DNA of 22,304 nucleotides from Spirochaetota bacterium (GTDB lineage: Bacteria; Spirochaetota; B62-G9). The position numbers and the translations under genes are program-made. The notes below the pieces were generated by a model. That model worked only from the letters and a program-made list of their open reading frames with translations. It had not been told where the DNA came from and did not search any database. The stretch's first letter is position 1, and the number at the start of each line of letters is the position of its first letter. The DNA lies in NCBI GenBank assembly GCA_026990615.1, contig JALXDB010000171.1:1-22304 (forward strand), written 5' to 3'. Positions 15,264 through 22,304 of this stretch are shown here, piece after piece.

Positions 15264-15995
15264 ATGAAGCTCAGATATATGATTTTAACGTTCGTCTTAC
15301 TCGCCTTGATTTTCCCGGGAGTTATTTATGCACAGTACTTCGGGAATTTGGCATTTGGCAATTTTAAGATGGAGGATATTAGAAGCATTGTTCTTGATGA
15401 TTTTGAAAATAATAATAATAATTGGAAGGTTTCTGCATCGAGGTTCACAGCAAAAGGTTATCCCAAAATAAAGTTTAATATAGAGGGAGCCCCAATAGCT
15501 TTAAAGGGTGCATACAAGGGAGAAGTGGAAAACAGCAAGTATGTAATGGGGGTAAAAGCTGCATTCACACGCAAGGGGTACAATACCATATGGATTTATC
15601 CAGAAAAAGAGCTTGTGATCCCTGGCAGGTTAAAGAAAATTGATGTCTGGGTGTGGGGCGCCAATTACTACTATACTCTGGAAGTACATCTTAGAGATTA
15701 CACTGGAGTGGTTCACCGGTTACCGTTGGGGAGTCTCCATTTTATAGGATGGAGAAATTTAAGTGTTGAAATACCCAGTTATATCCCGCAGTATATCAGA
15801 TATCTGCCAATGGAAAAGCCTCTAACTTTTGTAAGATTTGTAATACGTACTGCTCCAACGGAGAGAGTTGATAGTTATGTCGTTTATTTTGATCATTTAA
15901 AGATTTTGACAGATCTCTACAGAGAGAGATTTGATGGTGATATCCTTGCAGATAAGACCAAGGACATTTGGAGTTCTGAGGGAAAAGGAGAGTAA
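15264..15995 (+). CDS. flaA: Flagellar filament outer layer (sheath) protein FlaA, copy 1
   Basis: This 243-residue secreted protein of the spirochaetal FlaA family coats the FlaB core of the periplasmic flagellar filament. It has a signal peptide (residues 1-23, hydrophobic FVLLALIFPGVIYA, likely cleaved before QYF). The mature part has the family pattern: SIVLDDFEN, YVMGVKAAFTRKGYNTIWIYP, IPGRLKKIDVWVWG, LHFIGWRNLSVEIP and VVYFDHLKILTDLYRERFDGD. The frame is open 12 codons upstream, but ATG 15264 has AAGGAG 7 nt before it and directly begins the signal peptide. The copy-2 gene starts 3 nt after the stop and aligns along its length, so the pair arose by tandem duplication. Two promoter-like sequences and a repeat array lie upstream. 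Confidence 0.92.
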   Translation: MKLRYMILTFVLLALIFPGVIYAQYFGNLAFGNFKMEDIRSIVLDDFENNNNNWKVSASRFTAKGYPKIKFNIEGAPIALKGAYKGEVENSKYVMGVKAAFTRKGYNTIWIYPEKELVIPGRLKKIDVWVWGANYYYTLEVHLRDYTGVVHRLPLGSLHFIGWRNLSVEIPSYIPQYIRYLPMEKPLTFVRFVIRTAPTERVDSYVVYFDHLKILTDLYRERFDGDILADKTKDIWSSEGKGE

Positions 15996-15998
15996 TAA

Positions 15999-16697
15999 AT
16001 GGTGAAAAAAGCATTTATAATAACAGCTGTTGTTTTTATATTTACTGTTCCTGCACTGCTAATTGCCCAGGAGCAGGATGTTGAGAATCTTCAGGTGGGA
16101 ATTGATACAGCCCAGCAACTTCTGGTTGATATTCCTGTTACTCACCTTGAGGATGCAGATGTCTGGCAGGCCCAGATGCCTATAGATCAGGGTGTTGTTA
16201 TTGCAATGAGAAGAAAGGGCAAACCACTTGACCTGCCTGATGTTGACCCCAACGATGGAACAAAGAACCAGTATGTTCTTGCAGTTAAAGTTGCATTTAA
16301 TCAGAGGGGTTACGCCAGTTTTTATGTTGCTCCACCTACCCCTATAAAAATACCCGGTATAACAAAGGCCATAACAATGTGGGTATGCGGCAGGAGCTTT
16401 CGACATAAGTTGTACATTCATTTGCTTGATTACAAGGGTGAAAGGATGACCCTGTACATGGGGACTCTGGATTTTGTGGGCTGGAAAAAACTTTCCATTG
16501 CAATTCCCTCAACGATAAATCAGAATGACTACCACAACACAGAGTGGAGGGGGCTTAGTTTTGCTGGAATGACAATTGTCTGTGACCCTGAAGAAACATA
16601 CGGCGTATACTATGTATACTTCGATGAAATCAGGGCAGTCACGGACATCTACAGTGAAGAGCACAGGGATGAAGATGATATGCAGGATGGATGGTGA
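15999..16697 (+). CDS. flaA: Flagellar filament outer layer (sheath) protein FlaA, copy 2
   Basis: This 232-residue FlaA paralogue has a signal peptide (residues 1-23, VFIFTVPALLIA, likely cleaved before QEQ). Matching blocks with copy 1 include YVLAVKVAFNQRGYASFYV, IPGITKAITMWVCG, LDFVGWKKLSIAIP and YYVYFDEIRAVTDIYSEEHRDED. It lacks copy 1's LDDFEN segment and has an acidic C-terminus. AAAGGAGAG precedes the ATG. It ends the operon: a strong hairpin terminator follows at 16758-16796. Two FlaA paralogues are known in several spirochaetes; which copy is the main sheath protein here cannot be judged. Confidence 0.9.
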   Translation: MVKKAFIITAVVFIFTVPALLIAQEQDVENLQVGIDTAQQLLVDIPVTHLEDADVWQAQMPIDQGVVIAMRRKGKPLDLPDVDPNDGTKNQYVLAVKVAFNQRGYASFYVAPPTPIKIPGITKAITMWVCGRSFRHKLYIHLLDYKGERMTLYMGTLDFVGWKKLSIAIPSTINQNDYHNTEWRGLSFAGMTIVCDPEETYGVYYVYFDEIRAVTDIYSEEHRDEDDMQDGW

Positions 16698-16731
16698 TAA
16701 TATTCAAAGGGTTTAATTTTCAATTCTGATA

Positions 16732-16760
16732 TTGCATTTAGACATATCTTTCCTTATAAT
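16732..16760 (+). promoter_or_regulatory. Possible promoter overlapping the flaA terminator
   Basis: A perfect TATAAT (16755-16760) lies exactly 17 bp after TTGCAT (16732-16737). The predicted start near 16767 falls within the left arm of the terminator hairpin. A transcript begun there would lack most of that arm and could not form the hairpin, so the gene at 16815 could be expressed independently. Confidence 0.35.
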
Positions 16761-16796
16761 AATCTCTATTCGTTGTGGCGAATAGAGATTATTTTT
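16758..16796 (+). terminator. Rho-independent terminator of the flaA operon
   Basis: A perfect 15-bp stem (16758-16772 with 16779-16793) closes a 6-nt TTGTGG loop and runs into five T residues (16792-16796). It lies 60 nt after the flaA2 stop and only 7 nt before the ribosome-binding site of the next gene. Confidence 0.85.
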
Positions 16797-16814
16797 ATAT
16801 CTGGGGATTTGGAT

Positions 16815-17579
16815 ATGTCTGATCTGGAATCAATAAAAAGAGAGATAGAGAGTAAAGAAAGAGTGTTAAAGCAGTTGGAGGGAGTTTATAAAACTTCTAC
16901 TGATATGGTTCAGAAAAAGAGGGTGATGGAAGAGATCAGATATGTTAAAAAACAGATTAATGAACTTATGGAGATTATCGGAGAGCTCAGATCGGACGAA
17001 GGCAATAGAGGAAGGGGAGGGACAAAGGCTACTGCAAAAGATGATTACAGAATTTTGAAAAATATACCTGTAAGACAGTACAGGAATGATCACGGTGATA
17101 GAGAGATGGATACAATAATATCCTATATGGATTTTTTTGAAAAAAACTATCTGCCTATACTCAGCGAGTACTACATAAAACTCGACTTTAACAATTCGAT
17201 GAAGCGGGATTCCTATTATATAAAGTTTATGGATATAAAGAAGATTCTGAAAGAATACAATTATGAACTTGATATCCTTCACAATGAAGAGTACAACACC
17301 ATTGCAATTCACAGGGATAAATCGATAGTTTACAAAATAAGGCATCAGTATATGCTGGAGCTTGATTCGTTCTTTAAAGACCTTAGAAACTTTCTTAGAT
17401 ATATACTGAACGAATACAAAGGGGGTGGCAATGTCATAATGAATCCTGATAATAGAATTGATTTAAATGAATTTGAAGAATACAGGGCCTTAAACGGTTA
17501 CAGAGTAGTTGAAGCGCTTGAAGAAATCAAAGAATTTACCGAAGAAATTATTAGGTTTTTATCTATACCCACAGTTTAA
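16815..17579 (+). CDS. Coiled-coil protein of unknown function preceding the bactofilin gene
   Basis: This 254-residue soluble protein has no signal peptide. Residues ~1-57 are heptad-like and charged (LESIKREIESKERVLKQLE ... IRYVKKQINELMEIIGEL), predicting a coiled coil. A Gly/Arg/Lys linker (~62-77) follows. The C-terminal ~175 residues are rich in Tyr, Asp and hydrophobic residues and appear to be a separate helical domain (DTIISYMDFFEKNYLPILSEYY ... EALEEIKEFTEEIIRFL). I do not recognise the family. The start is ATG 16815 with GGGGA 7 nt upstream; the in-frame TTG further upstream lies inside the terminator hairpin. The bactofilin gene starts 18 nt downstream, so the pair probably acts together in envelope or shape control, which is inference from position only. 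Confidence 0.8.
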   Translation: MSDLESIKREIESKERVLKQLEGVYKTSTDMVQKKRVMEEIRYVKKQINELMEIIGELRSDEGNRGRGGTKATAKDDYRILKNIPVRQYRNDHGDREMDTIISYMDFFEKNYLPILSEYYIKLDFNNSMKRDSYYIKFMDIKKILKEYNYELDILHNEEYNTIAIHRDKSIVYKIRHQYMLELDSFFKDLRNFLRYILNEYKGGGNVIMNPDNRIDLNEFEEYRALNGYRVVEALEEIKEFTEEIIRFLSIPTV

Positions 17580-17597
17580 ATGAGGAGTTACAGTTAA

Positions 17598-17987
17598 ATG
17601 TCTAACTTACACAGAAGTGAGGAAACAAACAGTTTTATAGGTCAGGATTCAAAATTTGAGGGGAAGTTTGCTATTAAGGGCTCTATTAGGATAGATGGGA
17701 AGTTTGAGGGAGAAGTTTTAGCGGTTGATAAGGTCATCATTGGCCCCAAAGGGAAGGTTAAGACAAATATAATAGCATCAAGTGTGGTGGTAGAGGGAAT
17801 ACTTATAGGAAACATAGAAGCCAAAAACAGGGTATTGCTCCTTCCAACCAGCAAAATTCTTGGTGATATTAAAACCCCTGAGCTTATCATCCAGAATGGT
17901 ACAATTTTGGAGGGAAGATGCACTATCAGCCACGATTCTGAACAGGATGCTAAGGACCTGATATTTTCGCTGTATGAGCAGGACTAG
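17598..17987 (+). CDS. Bactofilin (polymer-forming cytoskeletal protein)
   Basis: This 129-residue bactofilin assembles into membrane-associated filaments that position cell-wall enzymes and other factors. The central region (~14-110) has the repeated short-strand pattern of the right-handed beta-helix: FEGKFAIKGSIRIDGKFEGEV, VIIGPKGKVKTNIIASSVVVEGILIGNIEAKNRVLLLPTSKILGDIKTPELIIQNGTILEGRC. Short polar tails flank it, as is normal. GAGGAG lies 10 nt before the ATG. In spirochaetes such as Leptospira, bactofilins affect helical shape and motility, which fits this neighbourhood. The gene is convergent with the one ending at 18006, with an 18-nt gap and no obvious terminator. Confidence 0.93.
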   Translation: MSNLHRSEETNSFIGQDSKFEGKFAIKGSIRIDGKFEGEVLAVDKVIIGPKGKVKTNIIASSVVVEGILIGNIEAKNRVLLLPTSKILGDIKTPELIIQNGTILEGRCTISHDSEQDAKDLIFSLYEQD

Positions 17988-18005
17988 TTACACGGGTAAA
18001 AGCTT

Positions 18006-19691
18006 CTATTCATTTTTCTGAGTCAGAAAGTAGAGAGTGGTTCCTACAGCAAGTACAGTCTCCACAACTATCTGATAGATAAGAATATTAACCTTTAAAA
18101 CATATCTATAGAAATACTGGTGTGTATAAATAATAATTTTGTTTATGTCAACTGCCAGCATGTATGTAAAGTATGCAACAATTGGCATTGAGGCAAAAAA
18201 CATTATTACCCTGATCATTGGAAAGGACTCGTGAATTGACCTCTTGCTCCATCCAACAGCTGATATAAAGAGTGTAACAACGTAAAGGGCAAAGAGAAGA
18301 CCAAACTTGTCTGCCAGCCAGTAAAGTTTGGGTTTTATGTTGAATCCTAATTTTATTAATTTGTCAGAGATGGTGAATACTTCGTATATATTAAGCTGGT
18401 TTTGAAGTCTGGATGATGGAATACCGTTTACAATATACCAGGGGTCAATGTCTGGATTTATTAAGTATAAGAACTTTTTCTTTTTGGGAATTTCGAAGTA
18501 ACGTTTTTTATTCTTCAGCCTTATATGGTCTTTAATCCATTTTCCGTATCTAAAATACTCATATCCACTTTTACCGTATCCCCTATCAGGGTAGTACCTG
18601 GTGATACCGAAGAAGTAATATGTGTTGTTGAACAGGATGACCTTTTCAATCGTATTTAAAAATCCTGTTTTATCAATAAAAATGACATTTTTCCATCCAG
18701 GCAACCAGGAATATTTTGTAAGTTCAGAAGGAAGAAAATCAATTTCTGATAGTTTTTTTTCAACGAGTTTTTTATAGAGAAGGACATCCTCAAGCTGCGG
18801 GTACTTTTTAAGTATTTTTACAAATGTATAGTATGCCCTGTAGTAATCTTTATTGTTCATATATTTCAGGCCGAGCTCTTTATTTTTAATTAACCATTTT
18901 CTTTCTCTTTCTTTCTCTGTAAGTGTCCCCAGTGCAGTTTTTACTTTTTTCAGGCATCTATTGTACAGTTCATTGAGTTCTCTGTTTCCCCTGTGGAGTT
19001 TTATAGCTCTTTCAAAGTAGTAAAGTGCTGCATAGTAGTTATGTTTTTCGTACTCAAGTTTGCCTTTTTCGAAATAGCCAATTTCCGGCTTTACGGGGAG
19101 GTTTCTCTTTCTTTTTTTCATTTCCTCTATAGTAGCACCGGCACGGGCTTTTTCACGCATAATTTCATCGTATAGCTTTGATGCTTTTCTATTCGAGGGG
19201 TCGAGGTTGAATATAATATCTAAAATTTCAAGAGCATCATCATAGTTCCTCTTCTTTTTTAGCTCCACTGCTCTTTTATATGCAGCGTAAGATGTTGATG
19301 CATCGTATTTTATCAGTTCATTTTTCCTGTAGAGGTAGGGATTTATGATTAGCAGGGAAGAAGCATTAATCAGTAAAAATATTACAAGAATTGTAAAGGC
19401 AGGGGTTGCAAGGTCAAAAAATTTAAAGTTTTCTTCAACAAACTGTCTGGTGGTGAATAAAAAGGAGAAAGAAATTGAATAAATAAATATTATAATAACC
19501 GGAAGATAGTTGAGAGATTTAATAAGAGCATGGTTTAGAATCAAACTATTTATAAGATTTGGGATAATTTTGTATATTTCCGTGCCAATAGAGGGGCTTG
19601 TTCTTATGTAAAAAAATAAAAATAGTATTATAAAAGATAGAATTATTCCTCCAAGTAAAATTTTAATGCTGTTTTTGGTGATTGACGACAT
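18006..19691 (-). CDS. TPR-containing six-TM membrane protein, LptF/LptG-like (tentative)
   Basis: The 561-residue protein has three predicted transmembrane helices at ~10-28, 62-80 and 97-117, a large soluble region, and three more at ~462-480, 492-512 and 535-556. The soluble part holds about three TPR-like repeats (~134-180, 204-250, 268-315: NYDDALEILDIIFNLDP, NYYAALYYFERAIKL, DYYRAYYTFVKILKKYP) and then a strand-rich stretch (~335-400). The 3+3 layout with an inserted beta domain is that of LptF/LptG, the permease subunits of the lipopolysaccharide exporter. The region before TM4 (LNIYEVFTISDKLIKLGFNIKP) resembles the pre-TM4 segment of that family. The TPR insert is not part of standard LptF/G. 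The ATG has no strong ribosome-binding site and lies 8 nt after its partner's stop. The family assignment is inference from pattern; it could be an unrelated TPR membrane protein. Confidence 0.55.
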   Translation of the reverse strand: MSSITKNSIKILLGGIILSFIILFLFFYIRTSPSIGTEIYKIIPNLINSLILNHALIKSLNYLPVIIIFIYSISFSFLFTTRQFVEENFKFFDLATPAFTILVIFLLINASSLLIINPYLYRKNELIKYDASTSYAAYKRAVELKKKRNYDDALEILDIIFNLDPSNRKASKLYDEIMREKARAGATIEEMKKRKRNLPVKPEIGYFEKGKLEYEKHNYYAALYYFERAIKLHRGNRELNELYNRCLKKVKTALGTLTEKERERKWLIKNKELGLKYMNNKDYYRAYYTFVKILKKYPQLEDVLLYKKLVEKKLSEIDFLPSELTKYSWLPGWKNVIFIDKTGFLNTIEKVILFNNTYYFFGITRYYPDRGYGKSGYEYFRYGKWIKDHIRLKNKKRYFEIPKKKKFLYLINPDIDPWYIVNGIPSSRLQNQLNIYEVFTISDKLIKLGFNIKPKLYWLADKFGLLFALYVVTLFISAVGWSKRSIHESFPMIRVIMFFASMPIVAYFTYMLAVDINKIIIYTHQYFYRYVLKVNILIYQIVVETVLAVGTTLYFLTQKNE

Positions 19692-19699
19692 ATTAAACT

Positions 19700-20671
19700 C
19701 TAAATTTCAGCCTTTTTACTAAGCTTTATTGTAATGTTTAGTATAATCCCAATAACGATTATTAAAATTGGAAGTAGCAAATAGTTGTATCCGCTCGATA
19801 TTAAAAAGTTTAGCCTTATTTTGCCTATGTAATTGATTATGAACCTGTAGAAATACGGTGTAAGACCGATAATCAGCATCACTCCTATAATTCCCGAGGT
19901 ATTCCATGCTCCATCATTTAGTATGAATGCCAACGGAATACTCATAATAAAAAACGAAACGATCAGAGCAAGTAAGTAGTAATACCTGTTTATTCCGGAT
20001 AATCTGTTATAGGTTCCCTTAAACTTTTTCATAACTCCTGTCAGAGTTCGTATATAATTTATCACCATTTTATTGGAATAAATGAACGGTTTTTTGGATG
20101 CCTCAAAATAGTTAAAAGTTTTTATAGGTTTTTTGCTGCCATATAGAATTATGCTCCCATTTTTAAACTTTATTTTATTTACAGGGATTATCTTATCATT
20201 TTCGGTTTTATACAGGAAAATATTCTGCTTTTTATTACTGGTTTTAATAGAGCCGATAAATATTAGATTGCCGTTGATTTCGTTGAATACATCCCTTTTA
20301 AAGAATGTCCTGTAGCCTACAGCTATCTTTTCTTCGGGTGTGATGAAGAACCGCCCTTTTGACTCTGCAAGATAGAATACGCCTATTATACCTGCAGTTA
20401 TAACAATTGGAATAAGATGAAGAAGTACAAGAGAATTTACCCTTACCTTGTCAATCAAAGCAATGCTGAAGATAACAGAGACTGTATAGCTTATAAGAAT
20501 AATGGAGAGAAGATTGTTTAAAATAATGTTGGTGATCGATCTAATTCCTACATTGAATATATTGATTCCTGTAGAGTAGCATTTAAATGATGCTATAATG
20601 AGAGCGGATGGAATGAGAAATATGAGAAAATATACTGCTATCCTTTTTAAAAGGTAAAATGTGAGTTTCAT
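19700..20671 (-). CDS. Six-TM membrane protein, LptF/LptG-like (tentative)
   Basis: The 323-residue protein has hydrophobic helices at ~10-28, 48-72 and 80-102, a soluble middle (~105-225), and helices at ~229-250, 257-277 and 295-316. The middle contains a strand-rich stretch (LIFIGSIKTSNKKQNIFLYK, then KFKNGSIILYG) that resembles the periplasmic jellyroll of LptF/LptG. The order N-terminal three helices, beta domain, C-terminal three helices is the same as in that family and as in the downstream neighbour. The length is close to that of LptF/G (about 350-370). The two genes are 8 nt apart and surely co-transcribed, as expected for subunits of one complex. No LptB-like ATPase gene is in the window. 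The ATG lacks a clear Shine-Dalgarno sequence, and a TATAAT lies only about 20 nt upstream. Confidence 0.55.
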   Translation of the reverse strand: MKLTFYLLKRIAVYFLIFLIPSALIIASFKCYSTGINIFNVGIRSITNIILNNLLSIILISYTVSVIFSIALIDKVRVNSLVLLHLIPIVITAGIIGVFYLAESKGRFFITPEEKIAVGYRTFFKRDVFNEINGNLIFIGSIKTSNKKQNIFLYKTENDKIIPVNKIKFKNGSIILYGSKKPIKTFNYFEASKKPFIYSNKMVINYIRTLTGVMKKFKGTYNRLSGINRYYYLLALIVSFFIMSIPLAFILNDGAWNTSGIIGVMLIIGLTPYFYRFIINYIGKIRLNFLISSGYNYLLLPILIIVIGIILNITIKLSKKAEI

Positions 20672-20730
20672 ATACCATAGTTTAACATATTATAACATTT
20701 ATTCAAATTATTTTAAGGGTTACAGCACAA

Positions 20731-21285
20731 TCATTTTATTAGCTTTTTTGACAACCTTTTATGGAATATTCCAACGATCGCAGCCCCTTTCAGAAAGTCA
20801 AAAGGAATAAAGGGTAGAATTGTGAGCTTAAATGCCTCGCCCGGTGCTGTTCCGGTAAAGGTAACAAAATGAACGTATCCCATGAGGTATATAATAAGGA
20901 TGCCGGAAAATACCGCCAGAGCCGTTTTTTTGTATTTTCTATGGATTTCCCCAGCTAAGGCAGAGGCAAATATAAATCCAATTATGTACCCTGCTGTGAT
21001 ACCAAAGTTTGAAACCGCAAACCATTTCACCCCTGAAATGCCTAAAACTGTGTAGATGGCCTGACTGACTCCTCCGAAGACGGGTCCAAGTGAAAGACCG
21101 CTTAGTATAACTACAAATAGCTGTGCTGTTACTGGAACGGGGGTGAAGGGCAGGTAAAACTTGATAAATGACGAAATTCCGGTCAAAAGGGCGAATGAAA
21201 AGGAAAGTAGTATTATTCTTATGGCTTTAGGTATATCTATTTTTATATCTTTTTTTATGATGGTTGCCGTGTTTTGCATAGGCAT
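20731..21285 (-). CDS. bioY: Biotin transporter BioY
   Basis: This 184-residue integral membrane protein of the BioY family is the substrate-binding S component for biotin uptake, acting alone or with an ECF energizing module. After a polar N-terminus it has about six hydrophobic helices and the signature PFTPVPVTAQLFVVILSGLSLG (residues ~46-67). AGYIIGFIFASALAGE and the C-terminal LPFIPFDFLKGAAIVGI are also typical. No ecfA or ecfT gene is in the window. GGAGGAG lies 5 nt before the ATG at 21285. A plausible promoter lies at 21348-21376. I see no biotin-operator palindrome in the upstream region. Confidence 0.92.
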   Translation of the reverse strand: MPMQNTATIIKKDIKIDIPKAIRIILLSFSFALLTGISSFIKFYLPFTPVPVTAQLFVVILSGLSLGPVFGGVSQAIYTVLGISGVKWFAVSNFGITAGYIIGFIFASALAGEIHRKYKKTALAVFSGILIIYLMGYVHFVTFTGTAPGEAFKLTILPFIPFDFLKGAAIVGIFHKRLSKKLIK

Positions 21286-21347
21286 AACATCTCCTCCAAA
21301 ATATTGGGTATAGTCTGAAATAAAAAGAATTGAGTTACTGTCTATTT

Positions 21348-21376
21348 AATATAAATAATTATAAAGGCATTTGCAA
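21348..21376 (-). promoter_or_regulatory. Possible sigma-70 promoter for bioY
   Basis: On the minus strand, TTGCAA (21376-21371) and TATATT (21353-21348) are separated by 17 bp. The start would be near 21341, giving a leader of about 55 nt. Confidence 0.3.
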
Positions 21377-21417
21377 CTGATTAACTATTCTTTATACATG
21401 GTTTTAATTTTCTCCGG

Positions 21418-22304
21418 TTATAGCTTCCTGAATATATATTTTACTATTTGTTCCCTGTCTGAATCCTTTATTTCTGTGAATGAAAGATGTATTTTCCCAT
21501 GTCCGCATGATATGACCCTTGATTTAGCAGATATTTTATAGTTGCCCGGAAGGGTAAATACAAGGTTGATAATAGATCCTTCTTTAATCTCTTTGTCCAG
21601 CTCTACTTTTGCTCCGCCACCGCTTAAATCAACTATTGTTGTAAAATAGATCTCATCGCTGCCTTCAATGCTTATAACGGCAGGAATTTTTACCCTCTTT
21701 CTGAAGAATCTCCTCCTCTGAACTCTTTTAACTTCCTCTGTATGTTGCAGATACAGTTCAGCTTCTTTTATTTTCAGTATCCTTGTTTTAAAGATGAATA
21801 TACCGGCCATATTTTGAAACTGAACTGTCACATATTTTTCATCTATTTTATGATGGCCTTGATCGAGTTTAACCAGCAGGTAATCCGGTTTTATTTCTGC
21901 TATTATCCCGCGAACCACCTTTTTTGCACTATCCTCCGTAATTATCAGCTCAACTTCGGAGTAGAGGGGTATTTCCGCTGTTGAATGAATTAGCTGGTCG
22001 GCTTTGGTTCTTATATGCCCCAGTTTTACCCTTAATGATGATATCCTGGCGGAAAGAGACGGGTCCTTTTTAAGGACGATCTTTGCACATCTGTTGAAGA
22101 TATATCTGTTTTCGATTAGAAGCGGTAGATTGAAGGATTCTTTTAGATTCTTTGCCATTAACTTTAATAGATCTATATCCGCACCGGTTAGTTTATACTC
22201 TTTGATATATTTTTCAAACTTTTTAGCAGCCAGCTTTTTATTGGTCTCTTTTGTCTTTAGTCTTTCCCTTCTGTAAAACCATGTGAATACAAATCCTATT
22301 GATA
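21418..22304 (-). CDS. PilZ-domain c-di-GMP-binding protein with an N-terminal membrane segment (5' end outside window)
   Basis: The protein ends with a PilZ domain, which binds cyclic di-GMP. The RxxxR motif (RRRFFRKR) and the (D/N)xSxxG motif (DLSGGGA) are both intact, so binding is expected. Before it lies a beta-rich YcgR-N-like domain (VELIITEDSAKKVVRGIIAEIKPDYLLVKL). An internal Met at 22158 is not the real start: the frame is open to the window edge and reads GFVFTWFYRRERLK followed by a helical KYIKEYKLTGADIDLLKLMAKNL region. This looks like the end of a transmembrane helix and a cytoplasmic linker. At least 295 residues are visible. A role in tuning motility or envelope functions is likely from the family and neighbourhood. 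It lies 132 nt upstream of bioY, probably separately transcribed. Confidence 0.85.
   Translation of the reverse strand, partial: SIGFVFTWFYRRERLKTKETNKKLAAKKFEKYIKEYKLTGADIDLLKLMAKNLKESFNLPLLIENRYIFNRCAKIVLKKDPSLSARISSLRVKLGHIRTKADQLIHSTAEIPLYSEVELIITEDSAKKVVRGIIAEIKPDYLLVKLDQGHHKIDEKYVTVQFQNMAGIFIFKTRILKIKEAELYLQHTEEVKRVQRRRFFRKRVKIPAVISIEGSDEIYFTTIVDLSGGGAKVELDKEIKEGSIINLVFTLPGNYKISAKSRVISCGHGKIHLSFTEIKDSDREQIVKYIFRKL

Overview
The window is chromosomal DNA of a moderately AT-rich bacterium, most likely a spirochaete (Spirochaetota). The main evidence is a tandem pair of FlaA periplasmic-flagellar sheath proteins. Supporting evidence is two Maf/MptE-like proteins beside fliS and an flgN-like gene, a membrane-anchored PilZ protein, a bactofilin and a CoaE with an unusual P-loop. 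TGA, TAA and TAG all end genes here, so the standard bacterial code applies. I see no tRNA, rRNA, CRISPR array, insertion sequence or phage gene.

Layout. (1) 1-1604: the 3' end of a TRAP-transporter large permease with a strong terminator, a UspA gene, and a convergent DUF4404 gene. (2) 1683-3442, minus strand: an amtB-glnB ammonium uptake and sensing operon behind a sequence that matches a sigma-54 promoter closely. (3) 3689-9874, plus strand: a probable motility cluster. It holds a GLLEKA-repeat protein with two GAF-like domains and a degenerate GGDEF-like end, maf1, a second maf interrupted by an in-frame TGA, fliS and an flgN-like gene. (4) 9971-15034, plus strand: polA-coaE-SPOR gene behind a plausible promoter, then lipA with its own. 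(5) 15073-16796: the flaA1-flaA2 operon, with a phased 10-bp triple repeat, a sigma-70-type promoter, a sigma-28-type promoter and a 15-bp terminator hairpin. (6) 16815-17987: a coiled-coil protein of unknown function and a bactofilin. (7) 18006-22304, minus strand: two 3+3 transmembrane proteins that look like divergent LptF/LptG subunits (one with a TPR insert), bioY, and a PilZ protein whose start lies beyond the window.

Much of the window serves motility and cell shape: filament sheath (FlaA), flagellin chaperone (FliS), probable flagellin glycosylation (Maf), c-di-GMP response (PilZ) and cytoskeleton (bactofilin). Housekeeping genes lie between these. The points most worth a second look are the nonsense codon in maf2, the TPR-bearing LptF/G-like pair, the GLLEKA-repeat/GAF protein, the promoter architecture of flaA and amtB, and a promoter that overlaps the flaA terminator.
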